From Candidatus Kryptoniota bacterium (GTDB taxonomy: Bacteria; Bacteroidota; Ignavibacteria; Kryptoniales; JAKASW01): a stretch of DNA of 64,000 nucleotides. The notes under the pieces are model-generated. The model ran no database searches and was not told the DNA's origin. It worked only from the letters and a program-made list of their open reading frames with translations. Within the stretch, counting starts at the first letter, position 1; each line of letters begins with the position of its first letter. Positions 9,256 to 17,343 of this stretch are shown piece by piece. The translations under genes and the position numbers were made by a program. The stretch is from positions 1 through 64,000 of the forward strand of contig JAHECO010000012.1 of NCBI GenBank assembly GCA_024641705.1, written 5' to 3'.

Positions 9256-9284
9256 TTGACTTTTCAGGATTGGCCATTTATATT
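9256..9284 (+). promoter_or_regulatory. sigma70-like promoter for the SDH-protease/GAF module
   Basis: TTGACT (9256-9261), a 17-bp spacer, then TATATT (9279-9284). Transcription would start near 9291, about 58 bases before the ATG at 9349. The rest of the 338-bp gap 9011-9348 shows no gene, terminator hairpin or repeat that I can support. Confidence 0.55.
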
Positions 9285-9348
9285 CGACAAGCTGCAAAAT
9301 GACTGATTTCATGATTCCAAGAATTCAACTCTAAAGTTAAGACGGCTT

Positions 9349-10239
9349 ATGCCGATAAGAATCCCAGAGAACCTAAAGCCGATTCTGAACGTTGAAGAGG
9401 AGAATGACAGCGTGTTGCAGGCCCTCGCGTTGAGAAAAAATGCAGTTCTACTGGCGCTGATTGCTCCCTATGTGCCCGAGCGTATATCTCCAACCGAGTA
9501 TGCTTCGGCATCGCTCGGTGTCTCCGAGGAGTTTGGAATTGAGACGGTAATATCTCACATACGGCAGCACACGAAATGCAAGAACCTGTATTTGGTTATA
9601 CACAGTCCGGGTGGACTTGTCCATTCTTCTTATAAGATTGCTAAGGCGCTTAGGTCTAACTTTAAGGAAATTACCGTATTCGTGCCCTATTTGGCCGCTA
9701 GCGGAGGGACGCTAATAGCACTGACCGGGAATCACATTGTTATGGGTTTGATGAGTTATCTTACCCCAATTGATCCACTTTACGGATCAATACCGCTGAA
9801 TTCGCTTCCAAGGGCATTCACCAGATTGGTGAATTATTTTGAAAAGAGGGAGAAGGACGAGGCATCATATCCGTGGATCGCTTTGACCGAGAAGATCGAT
9901 CCAATACAGCTTGAAACCTATAGTGGCGAGATTGATGCGGTCCAACGATACGCTTGTGAGATCTTGAGCCTAAGTCACCCGAGTCTATCGAAGCAAGAGG
10001 TCGAGAAGATAGCGAAGGCTCTTATATTAGAATTTGAGTCGCATTCCACCCTTATTGGGTTCAAGGATGCATCGCGGATAAACCTACCTGTGACGAACAA
10101 CGTTAGTCACCACAATGAGTGGAGAATATTGAGGGAGTGGCTAGGAAGGTACCTGTTGAAAAGTGAAAGCCAGCATTTTATCCGTTGCGTTATACCGGGT
10201 AGAAAGGCAACAAGGAACTCGAAGGGGAGCAAGAAATGA
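9349..10239 (+). CDS. SDH-family Clp-fold serine protease (SppA-like)
   Basis: 296 residues of the serine dehydrogenase proteinase family (PF01972), which has a ClpP/crotonase-like fold. The oxyanion turn is LYLVIHSPGGLVHSS (~80-93). The nucleophile elbow is FVPYLAASGGTLIALT (Ser118). The segment MSYLTPIDPLYGS contains the conserved acidic residue after it. There is no signal peptide or TM helix in this copy, so it is probably cytosolic or peripheral to the membrane. It is the first gene of a four-gene cluster, and its stop overlaps the next start as ATGA. Likely substrates are membrane or misfolded proteins, but the in vivo target is unknown. Confidence 0.85.
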   Translation: MPIRIPENLKPILNVEEENDSVLQALALRKNAVLLALIAPYVPERISPTEYASASLGVSEEFGIETVISHIRQHTKCKNLYLVIHSPGGLVHSSYKIAKALRSNFKEITVFVPYLAASGGTLIALTGNHIVMGLMSYLTPIDPLYGSIPLNSLPRAFTRLVNYFEKREKDEASYPWIALTEKIDPIQLETYSGEIDAVQRYACEILSLSHPSLSKQEVEKIAKALILEFESHSTLIGFKDASRINLPVTNNVSHHNEWRILREWLGRYLLKSESQHFIRCVIPGRKATRNSKGSKK

Positions 10240-10457
10240 AGAGAAGCAATCTCTTGAAAGATCGACGAATAGGAGACGCAATCGCATTCCAGAACGCATT
10301 TGAAACCTGGAGGAGCTTGGACTCCCGCGAAGCGTTTAAACTGTGGAGATCACTTGCCAATCGGAAGAGCAAGACTACCGTCGATAAGAGTTCAAAGGGA
10401 ACAAAGAGGCGTCGCGTTTCTCGCCCGGCCTCGAACGGATTTGGCAGCGAACGATAA
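10236..10457 (+). CDS. small basic protein coupled to the SDH protease
   Basis: 73 residues, strongly basic. The first half contains two related stretches (AFETWRSLD and AFKLWRSLA), a short tandem repeat of a W-containing helix. The tail is Ser/Arg/Lys-rich and probably disordered. The ATG overlaps the upstream TGA by four bases, the usual sign of translational coupling. No family recognised. It could be a protease adaptor or nucleic-acid-binding accessory, but that is a guess. Confidence 0.5.
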   Translation: MKRSNLLKDRRIGDAIAFQNAFETWRSLDSREAFKLWRSLANRKSKTTVDKSSKGTKRRRVSRPASNGFGSER

Positions 10458-10621
10458 TGTTTTGACTGGTTGGAGCGGTTGGGGAGCGGGGGGACGAGTG
10501 CCCCTTTTCACGAACTCACGAGCAGAATACCTGCGTTGGCCGGTGGGGAGTGGTATTTTGAATTGGTTTTCCGATTGGCGATATCTGATCTTATTTTGAA
10601 GGCCGCAATTAAGGGATTCTC

Positions 10622-11503
10622 TTGCATAAGGTTGTCTTAGAAGCGTTTGAGTCTACAAACTCGAAACGCTTCTGGTTGTTCTTACTTTCCGGGTGGGGAT
10701 CTATTGTAGCCATCCTTCTGTTTGGCAAGAACTTCGTTGGTCTCAATGTGGTTGCCTCGTGTATCTTGGGTCTCCTAATCGTCGTGGCTATATGGCTCGG
10801 TAGATTTCTATTCTTTCTCTTGAAGTACTCTTTGAAGTACTTGAACTCTAGGTACAGAGAAATAGCCTATGCCGAATCGATATTGATCCTGAAAGACGCC
10901 TTTGCTAAGGTGCATTGGCTGCGGAAGAACAGTAGCGTTACAGATAAAGATTTCAAAGAAGCCATGTTGTATCTCTGTGATCGGCTAAAAGAGATATTTG
11001 CGCGACTAACGCGTTCAACTTGCTCGGTTTCAATAAAGGTCGCGGTGAAGGGAACCGTCACGGCTATTGCAGAAGTTGCTAACCTCTCGAGAGACCAAGA
11101 ATCACGCGCTAGAGACACCCACGCCTACAAGAGCGTTCAGCATTTGATTTTCAAAAACACATGCTTTCTTCAGATTTTCACTAATTTTACAGACGGCAAG
11201 AAAGACAAATTATTCTATGTCAATAATGATATTCCAGCAGACAGAAGTTACCAGAACACGAGTCGGGAAGCATATTCAGACGGGAAGCTCCCCTATGATA
11301 GTGAAATTGTCGTGCCGTTGATTCCATTGATTAGAGACGAGGAAAACAATTATAATCTTTTGGGGTTTCTCTGTGTTGACTGTAAGGACAGAAATAAGTT
11401 TGATGGGAAGTATCATGTTGGCCTGCTCCAAGGTGTTGCAGACGGAATTTATGATCTGATGCTCCAGCGAATTGAAGCAAAAGGACGCCAGTCAAATTCT
11501 TAG
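10622..11503 (+). CDS. two-TM membrane protein with C-terminal GAF-like sensor domain
   Basis: 293 residues. Two TM helices (~18-36 and ~41-68) form a hairpin. A helical linker (~72-125) follows, then a domain with the GAF pattern: paired strands TCSVSIKVAVKG, the late strand YDSEIVVPLIPL, LLGFLCVD and a terminal helix HVGLLQGVADGIYDLM. GAF domains bind small molecules such as cyclic nucleotides or act as redox sensors. Start is TTG with AAGGG six bases upstream; no in-frame ATG is near. It lies in the SDH-protease cluster after a 164-bp gap, so it is plausibly the sensor or membrane anchor of that module. Confidence 0.65.
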   Translation: MHKVVLEAFESTNSKRFWLFLLSGWGSIVAILLFGKNFVGLNVVASCILGLLIVVAIWLGRFLFFLLKYSLKYLNSRYREIAYAESILILKDAFAKVHWLRKNSSVTDKDFKEAMLYLCDRLKEIFARLTRSTCSVSIKVAVKGTVTAIAEVANLSRDQESRARDTHAYKSVQHLIFKNTCFLQIFTNFTDGKKDKLFYVNNDIPADRSYQNTSREAYSDGKLPYDSEIVVPLIPLIRDEENNYNLLGFLCVDCKDRNKFDGKYHVGLLQGVADGIYDLMLQRIEAKGRQSNS

Positions 11504-11513
11504 GAGGTTTAGG

Positions 11514-11774
11514 ATGGCAATCGAACAGAAAAAAGAGGATGCGTTACTAGATACCCTTCCGTTCACGGTTGAGGAAGAAACGGATCACATAAAATTGGTT
11601 TCTAAGAAATCTGTGAGTACCGGTACAAGTGGTCCACGTTCATCGACGTCCAAAGGAGTCACCGTAGAGGTTCATCTGTTTGACAGGGGAGACCTGGACA
11701 GATTAAACGCCATTAATGTGGATCCGCCCAAGAAGGTGCGGTTGCTTGACAGAATCATAAGGCGCATCAAATAG
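11514..11774 (+). CDS. small protein of unknown function, last gene of the SDH/GAF cluster
   Basis: 86 residues. ATG 11514 is set by a strong AGGAGG at 11502-11507 with a six-base gap; a longer reading from 11472 has no such site. An acidic/basic N-terminus is followed by a Ser/Thr/Gly-rich middle, a strand GVTVEVHLFDRGDLDRLNAI and a basic end (LLDRIIRRIK). The ribosome site overlaps the stop of the GAF gene, so the two are co-translated. No known family recognised. Confidence 0.6.
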   Translation: MAIEQKKEDALLDTLPFTVEEETDHIKLVSKKSVSTGTSGPRSSTSKGVTVEVHLFDRGDLDRLNAINVDPPKKVRLLDRIIRRIK

Positions 11775-12085
11775 GTCGGTGGCCGTCGATACCCGAATCT
11801 GTTGTGCTGTTATCGTATTCACGTTAATTCTTCCGTTGTAATCTACTTACAGTGCGTCGCTCTTACCGGGGGCAAGCGGTGATGATTTCGCCGTGGCTCC
11901 GTATCGAAATTTCCCATTGTACAAGATGTCGCTTTTAGTCATCCGAAGCCAATCCTTCCCGTGACGGATAATATTGAATCGGCTAAAACAAGGCGATGCG
12001 CAAACCCATGCACCGCTCGACCGGATTTTGGTGAACGTAGCTCAAAGAGAAGGACGCCTCTTGTTGCCCGCATCAAGCGGAAGAA

Positions 12086-12175
12086 TAAATGCCCGATCTT
12101 GACGACCGATGGAGGATCTGTTTTAGGTACGTGGATGGCGATGCTTATGATGTCGGCATCGAAGATTATCATTGA
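12086..12175 (+). pseudogene. decayed HigB toxin, 3' remnant
   Basis: The frame ending at TGA 12173-12175 reads DDRWRICFRYVDGDAYDVGIEDYH, the well-conserved C-terminus of RelE-like HigB toxins (WRI.F.W..G.AYDVEI.DYH). An in-frame TAA lies at 12086-12088. The expected preceding residues (RIN) occur in another frame at 12080-12090, consistent with a small insertion. Upstream to 11775 no convincing toxin N-terminus is seen. The remnant ends 12 bases before higA, the normal higBA spacing. The remaining part of the 413-bp gap 11775-12187 shows nothing I can support. Confidence 0.6.
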
Positions 12176-12187
12176 GGAGTATACAAC

Positions 12188-12496
12188 ATGAAGAAGGTAA
12201 AAGAGAAGATAGAGACTCCCACGGTTGGTGAAATACTGACAGAAGAATACCTGGAGCCCAGTGGGATTACTTCCTACAGGCTTGCGAAGGAAATCGGAGT
12301 CTCGACAACCACGGTTCTCGATATCATTAACGGGAAGAGGAGGGTTACGGCTGACACCGCCCTGCGGCTCTCTAAATTTTTCGGTACCTCCGAGCGATTC
12401 TGGCTGAATATCCAGAACGATATAGACATCCGCACGCAGAAAGAAGGACTCGGTGCCAAACTAAAGAGGATCAGGACCATCCCCCGGCAGGAATAG
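12188..12496 (+). CDS. higA: HigA-family antitoxin, now orphan
   Basis: 102 residues, the standard length of the HigA addiction-module antidote. The N-terminal motif TVGEILTEEYLEPSGITSYRLA is followed by the XRE helix-turn-helix LAKEIGVSTTTVLDIINGKRRVTADTALRLSKFFGTSERFWLNIQ, which is diagnostic of this family. It binds DNA as a dimer and represses its own operon. Its HigB partner just upstream is decayed, so this antitoxin may persist as a regulator or neutralise related toxins. TGAGGAG of the old toxin stop provides the ribosome binding site. Confidence 0.9.
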   Translation: MKKVKEKIETPTVGEILTEEYLEPSGITSYRLAKEIGVSTTTVLDIINGKRRVTADTALRLSKFFGTSERFWLNIQNDIDIRTQKEGLGAKLKRIRTIPRQE

Positions 12497-12565
12497 AAAT
12501 ACTAGGTCATTGTTCTCGAAGCGCCGTCGGGCAGAGCGCCCGTGAATTGGCTTACCACGAACGCG

Positions 12566-12769
12566 TTATCTTTTCCGTTTCATCTTCCGCTTCACATTTT
12601 CAAGCAGCCTCCTTGCCCACACGAACTCCGTTCCCAGTATCGCCAGCGCGACCGGTATAACGATGATCGCAGGTCCGGGGAGGACTATCATAACCACGCC
12701 TATCAGGAGGAGCGTGAAGCCGACGACGGCCACAGCAACCCTTCGTATTTGCTTAAGAGTCTTATACAT
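12566..12769 (-). CDS. PGPGW-family small transmembrane protein
   Basis: 67 residues. A basic N-terminus is followed by two closely spaced TM helices (~12-30 and ~33-48) bearing VMIVLPGPAIIVIPVALAILGTEFVWARRLL, the signature of the PGPGW family (PF09656, here with the final GW altered). The C-terminus is a Lys/Arg-rich tail on the cytoplasmic side. Function of the family is unknown. It is encoded alone, opposite to its neighbours. Confidence 0.8.
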   Translation of the reverse strand: MYKTLKQIRRVAVAVVGFTLLLIGVVMIVLPGPAIIVIPVALAILGTEFVWARRLLENVKRKMKRKR

Positions 12770-13087
12770 GTATTAAATTAGTACGGAAGTCGGGAAGATT
12801 TGTTTGTCTCTCTCCCGCCCTGTCCACGGCAACGCGTGTCATGGACAACAAGCGTAGCGCGACCCCATCGATTGACCTTCCCAAGCACCAGCTTATATGT
12901 GTCTGGAGAACCCTCCCGTGCGGCATTAGCCCGTGGTTGAAACCGCATCGCACCACGAAAAAGCAAGAAAGAAACCGGAAGCCACTGATAAATCCGTAAA
13001 ACGTTTCGGCGGTCTTAACCCGCCGATATTGAAGCGCTGAACCGCTGCAAAGTTGCGAAACCAAACGTTTGTAAGGGAGGATGAAGA
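12770..13087. other. 318-bp intergenic region without supported gene
   Basis: Between the PGPGW gene and the EACC1-like gene. I see only the 5' leader of the downstream gene, including a good ribosome site (GGGAGG about seven bases before ATG 13088). Open frames here are short and lack coding character. Confidence 0.4.
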
Positions 13088-13465
13088 ATGCAATCAATTA
13101 AGCTTCTTATTCAGGGTGCCCTTCCGGCTGATGAGGTTCGCCGCCTTCTTAGCGGGCCGGACAGTGGCATCGAACTCGCTGAGGGCTTCCGGGAAGAAAG
13201 CGGCCTGAACGTTTCTTCCCGTGAGCCGCGGCGCTCTGCTGTCGGCGATGTTCTCGTCCTTGCGGGCATCATTGTCAACATAGCACAGCTGTCGTTAACG
13301 ATCTATCGAATTTACCAGGGGCAGAAGAAGAAATCGGAAGGGGGAAGCAAACCTCAACCCGTTCCTGTACAGATCATCACGGCTAAGGGCACACTGATTG
13401 TTCCTGTTGCCACGCTGGCCGAAATTGAGGAGTCGATTAAGCAACATGTCGTCGATGACAAGTAA
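13088..13465 (+). CDS. EACC1-like effector-associated small membrane protein
   Basis: 125 residues. The pattern is a short N-terminal strand (SIKLLIQG), a helix (ADEVRRLLSG), a linker, a single TM-like helix at ~53-76 (VGDVLVLAGIIVNIAQLSLTIYRIY), then a basic loop and two strands reading VQIITAKGTLIVPVATLAEIEESI. This matches the layout of 'effector-associated constant component 1' (EACC1), a partner protein in NTP-dependent conflict systems. The family call is by pattern only. Its last codons overlap the start of the downstream HExxH protein, so the two are translationally coupled. Confidence 0.55.
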   Translation: MQSIKLLIQGALPADEVRRLLSGPDSGIELAEGFREESGLNVSSREPRRSAVGDVLVLAGIIVNIAQLSLTIYRIYQGQKKKSEGGSKPQPVPVQIITAKGTLIVPVATLAEIEESIKQHVVDDK

Positions 13466-15272
13466 CGACCTGTACGGGCAATTCCGCGAGGTACTCTGCA
13501 CATCGGGACGCGAGCGGCAGCGTGATCCGGTTATGGGGGAATTTGATCCGATGAACATGATATTGAGACTCAGGTGGGATATAGGAGCGCTGGCCAGCGT
13601 CGGGCCGGAGGCTATCGCAAACGCGCGGTTGACGGATTGGCGGACTCTGTTCGCCCGGTACGACCCGGCAAAGGAGTATATGACGTTTCTCCCGGATGCA
13701 TTTCCCGACGAGATATCTGCCGACCTTCTGCACAGTCTGCCTTTGATCGTCGCGAGTCCCGGGACGATGAACGAGCCCAAGGCATATGCTGCTTACTTTC
13801 ATGAAATGCTGCATTGGTGGCAGCACGTCGGCACAACATCTGGACTCCTTTACGGTCTGGCGATCCCTGCGGTTTGCCAGCAAAACTACGAGCACATCAG
13901 AGCCGCCGTCCGGCAGGCTCGCCCTTTGAGAAAACCCCTCTACCGTTACTCAATGGTCCGGGCGGGATCGCATGCCGCGGACCTCGAGATGAATGTTAAT
14001 ACAGCCGTGAACAACTGGTTCGATGTTGAGATCGGTGCGTTCCTCTTGAGCAGTCCTGAACGTGCGGCTAAACTTCAGGCAAAGCCGGCTGTGCTGTTCT
14101 TTGACTGTCTGGGGCATTCCATTGAGATGCTGCTCACTTATACGGTTGGCAATCTTGCCGCCTGTTTAGATGATCGCCGACGCCCTGTCCTGCCGGACAC
14201 GCGAGGATGGGACGCGGGGTTCAACAGCTTGCGCGACAAAGGAGAGCCGGGCTTCCAGCACGGTGAGCCGCTCCGCTTGCCTCCGTTCGGCATGCAAAAG
14301 ATCCAGGAAGGACAGGCTCACCTGCTCGAATTGCAGTACTTGCATCTGGTCAGCGACGGCAGACTCTCCTGGCGCGACTTTCATAAGGACGGATTGTTAG
14401 GGGATGAGTACATGCAGGCATTGGTATACTTCTGCGAGGCCACGGGGCTTGAATTTCCCTCACGCCCAACAGGCGGTGAGGCAAACCTGTTCCTCATCCT
14501 CTGTGATATCTCGCTTAACCCGAGTGCCGGATACCCGGACGAGATGGTTAACTACCGCGGATTACTCTTCGAGATCAGCCCGGGCATTCGGTTCCTGCAG
14601 GGATGCGAGATTCTTGGCCATCAACACGATCTTTGCCGGAGGCTGTGCGGTGAGGTCAGGCCATTAGACGGCGGCGCATACGACAAGGTTTCGCAAGCGA
14701 TATGCAGCGTCATGGGTGTGAAGACGCCCCGCGAGACCGCCCGGACAATCGTCGAGCTTGCAGCACGGATGCCGTCAGTCGCAGCCCTCAAGAAGGATTT
14801 CACGGGAAGCTGCAAGTTCGAACCCAACAGCGCGGGGAGCATGCCGATACGCTACACGTTCCTCAAACATTTACTTCTCATGGAGGACAAGTCGATGCAT
14901 CCGGAGATTTTCTGCTGGCCGGCGTGGCATTTCGCACTCCTGGGTCGTAAGTCGCGAGAGAGTTTTGATTCTGCAAAAATGTTGCTCCGGCGTCATGCAC
15001 CACCGTTCGTCTCATATGGTATGAAGAGCCCCGTGAGATACACTCCGCAAGACGGCGCTGATCCTGCCGGACTGGAACGCGTGGTCGCTGCTTATTTCAA
15101 ATGGATGGTCATCTACGATCTCTATACGCAACTGATCGCGAGAGACGGGAAGTTCTGCTTCAACTACGCCTGGCTCGATTCTACCAAAGACCAGGAGTGG
15201 TATCGCGGGTGGGCGGCAAAGAACTTCAGCGACCTCATCGGCTGTGATATTGGTGCGATTGAGACGTGGTGA
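13446..15272 (+). CDS. predicted HExxH (gluzincin-like) metallopeptidase coupled to the EACC1-like gene
   Basis: 608 residues from ATG 13446; ATG 13455 is an alternative, and both lie inside the upstream gene. HEMLH at 119-123, in a hydrophobic helix (AAYFHEMLHWWQHVG), is a zinc-binding HExxH. A downstream helix, IQEGQAHLLELQYL (E288), fits the third ligand EGxA of gluzincins. No signal peptide or TM helix is evident. I do not recognise a named family. The ~320-residue C-terminal part is Cys/Trp-rich with no familiar motif. Given the tight coupling to an EACC1-like protein, a toxic or signalling peptidase in a biological conflict system is inferred. Confidence 0.6.
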   Translation: MSSMTSNDLYGQFREVLCTSGRERQRDPVMGEFDPMNMILRLRWDIGALASVGPEAIANARLTDWRTLFARYDPAKEYMTFLPDAFPDEISADLLHSLPLIVASPGTMNEPKAYAAYFHEMLHWWQHVGTTSGLLYGLAIPAVCQQNYEHIRAAVRQARPLRKPLYRYSMVRAGSHAADLEMNVNTAVNNWFDVEIGAFLLSSPERAAKLQAKPAVLFFDCLGHSIEMLLTYTVGNLAACLDDRRRPVLPDTRGWDAGFNSLRDKGEPGFQHGEPLRLPPFGMQKIQEGQAHLLELQYLHLVSDGRLSWRDFHKDGLLGDEYMQALVYFCEATGLEFPSRPTGGEANLFLILCDISLNPSAGYPDEMVNYRGLLFEISPGIRFLQGCEILGHQHDLCRRLCGEVRPLDGGAYDKVSQAICSVMGVKTPRETARTIVELAARMPSVAALKKDFTGSCKFEPNSAGSMPIRYTFLKHLLLMEDKSMHPEIFCWPAWHFALLGRKSRESFDSAKMLLRRHAPPFVSYGMKSPVRYTPQDGADPAGLERVVAAYFKWMVIYDLYTQLIARDGKFCFNYAWLDSTKDQEWYRGWAAKNFSDLIGCDIGAIETW

Positions 15273-15490
15273 GACTCGCTGCGCAAGGAGGATCGGACTG
15301 ACCGATATCATCTCCTATAAGGACTGGAAGTGCGCTTCAGTGAACCGGCCCTGAGCGATTGTGTTTGTGAGTCACTGCCCATACGACATCGTCAGCATCG
15401 GCGCACGGGCGCTGCGAGCGCCGGTCGCTGAGCTTGGACATTGGGCTTTCTTCTACATATAGAGGAACGTCTGAAATAGCGAGATCTAAT

Positions 15491-16418
15491 ATGGGTGCCA
15501 TCTTTGAATGCGAACACCTCGTCAAGCGATACGGGGATGTTGTCGCCGTCAATGACGTCAGCCTCAGTATCGAAGAGGGAGAGATATTCGGGCTGGTGGG
15601 GCCGAACGGGGCTGGCAAGACGACCCTCATCGAGATGCTCGAAAGCCTGAGGACGCCGGACAGCGGTTCTATCAGGATACTTGGGCTAGACCCAACCAAG
15701 GAGGCTGATGAATTCAAGGAGAAGATAGATAGGCGTTCAGCTCCAGACAACTTCTATCCAGCCCAATATCAAGGTCAAGGAGGCCATGAAGCTCTTTGCC
15801 AGTCTATACAGGCGGCCTCTCTACAATCCTGAAGGACTCCTCAGAACCCTGTCCCTGGAAGACAAGGCAGACAGTCGATTCAGGACGCTCTCCGGAGGGC
15901 AGAAACAAAGGGTGGCTATAGCCTTGTCTCTGGTAAACGATCCGTCGTTGCTTTTTTTCGATGAGCTTACTACCGGTCTGGATCCTCAAGCGCGACGCAA
16001 CATGTGGGAGTTGGTGAGAGAAATACAAGGGCAGGGCAAAACCATTTTCCTCACCACTCATTATATGGAGGAAGCCGAGGAGCTGTGCGACCGGGTGGGA
16101 GTCATTGACTACGGGAAGGTGATTGCGCTCGACCCCCCCCGGAACCTTGTCAGAAATCTGGGTGCCGAGTCAAAGGTGCTCTTCAGCGTAGAAGGTAAAG
16201 AAGCAACCGCAGCCGGATTCAACGGGCTGTCGGCCGTAAACAGGGTGGAAGAGGCTGAGGGTGGTTTTGTCCTGTACACTCGCGACGATAGTGTGGCTCT
16301 CCAGGAACTGCTCAGGTTCGCAGATGCGCAGAAGTTACGGATAGGCAACATACGTACTGAGCTTCCCAATATGGATGACGTATTTCTTACTCTTACGGGA
16401 AGGGAGTTAAGAGAATGA
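15491..16418 (+). pseudogene. ABC-2 exporter ATP-binding protein, frameshifted by a 4-bp duplication
   Basis: The N-terminal frame (from ATG 15491) has Walker A GPNGAGKTT. The C-terminal frame has the signature LSGGQKQR, Walker B LLFFDELTTGLDP (Leu in place of the usual Pro after DE) and the switch His in LTTHYMEEAE. Between them GATA is tandemly doubled (15724-15727 and 15728-15731). Removing one copy restores EKIGVQLQTTSIQPNIKVK through to MKLFASLYRRP, a continuous ~308-residue ATPase. This is one slippage event or a sequencing error. The permease gene follows with an ATGA overlap. As read, no functional ATPase would be made. Confidence 0.85.
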
Positions 16419-17158
16419 GAAGCCTGCTGCAGCTTGCCTGGACGGAGTTCAAACTCAATCTGAGGGACCCGATGATGGTCTTCTGGTCACTTGCCTTCCC
16501 CGCACTCTGGCTGGTGTTCAATGCCGTAATCTTCAGGCAGCCCATACCCGGTTCTGGCTATGCGGGGTTGAATTACGCCAGTTTTCTGCTCCCCGGGGCG
16601 ATCGGGATTGTTATTCTCAGCGCTTCTTTCATCGGTGTGCCTATGACCATGACCACCTACAGGGAGACCGGCGTCCTCAAGAGGCTGCGGGCAACCCCGG
16701 TGAAGATCTCAACACTGGCTTTGAGCTACTCCATCAGCAATTTGGTCTTCGTCATCGCGGGGGTGTTCCTTCTGTTCGTGGTCGGCAGGATCTTCTTCGA
16801 CATACAGGTCCTCGGCTCGTGGGCGGCTTTTGCGGGGATGACATTCTTTGGCATGATCACCTTCCTCGCCATAGGCAGCGCCATCGGCAGTATCGCCCCC
16901 TCATTTCGCGCAGCCAGTATTATTATCTGGTCCCTGTTTACACCACTGCTCATGCTTTCCGAGTTGTTCCTGCCGATAGCAATATTACCTGCCTGGCTCC
17001 AGCCGATCGCCAGAGTCCTCCCGCTTACGCCGCTGAATACGATGCTGAGGGATATCGTCTATGGAGTCCCCATAGAAGACCTATGGCGGCTGGGCCTGTT
17101 GGCTGGTTGGGCAATCTTTGCCAGCATCATCACAATCAGATTCTTCCGGTGGGAGTAG
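16415..17158 (+). CDS. ABC-2 type transporter permease
   Basis: 247 residues with six hydrophobic segments in the ABC-2 membrane layout. A cytosolic N-terminal amphipathic helix (LLQLAWTEFKLNLRDPMMVFWSLAFPALWLVF) is followed by the coupling loop TYRETGVLKRLRATPV, conserved in drug/antibiotic exporters (DrrB/NodJ-like), and a C-terminal PLNTMLRDI. It pairs with the upstream ATPase through an ATGA overlap. The substrate is unknown. Since the ATPase is frameshifted, the transporter may be inactive in this strain. Confidence 0.88.
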   Translation: MRSLLQLAWTEFKLNLRDPMMVFWSLAFPALWLVFNAVIFRQPIPGSGYAGLNYASFLLPGAIGIVILSASFIGVPMTMTTYRETGVLKRLRATPVKISTLALSYSISNLVFVIAGVFLLFVVGRIFFDIQVLGSWAAFAGMTFFGMITFLAIGSAIGSIAPSFRAASIIIWSLFTPLLMLSELFLPIAILPAWLQPIARVLPLTPLNTMLRDIVYGVPIEDLWRLGLLAGWAIFASIITIRFFRWE

Positions 17159-17343
17159 TTTCTTGAGTGCTTGATGTACCGGACGGCACCAGCGCGCAAA
17201 CAACAACCCTCAGAAGAAGACGAGAATATATTTGAAGTCTATTATTCACAAACATGGGCACAACCTGACCGGCGGCCGCGCTCTGTCACAAGTTTTTATG
17301 TACGCTCGGGTGGCCGACTCGATCCCGAAATCTGTCTTGACGA

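Noticed and set aside
9053-9302. Two overlapping 68-69-codon open frames before the SDH protease
   Set aside because: No ribosome site or family resemblance; the promoter-like site lies inside them.
11961-12191. 76-codon open frame upstream of higA
   Set aside because: Wrong frame relative to the HigB tail; no toxin motifs.
12762-13097. 111-codon minus-strand frame before the EACC1-like gene
   Set aside because: No coding character and it would overlap a well-supported start.
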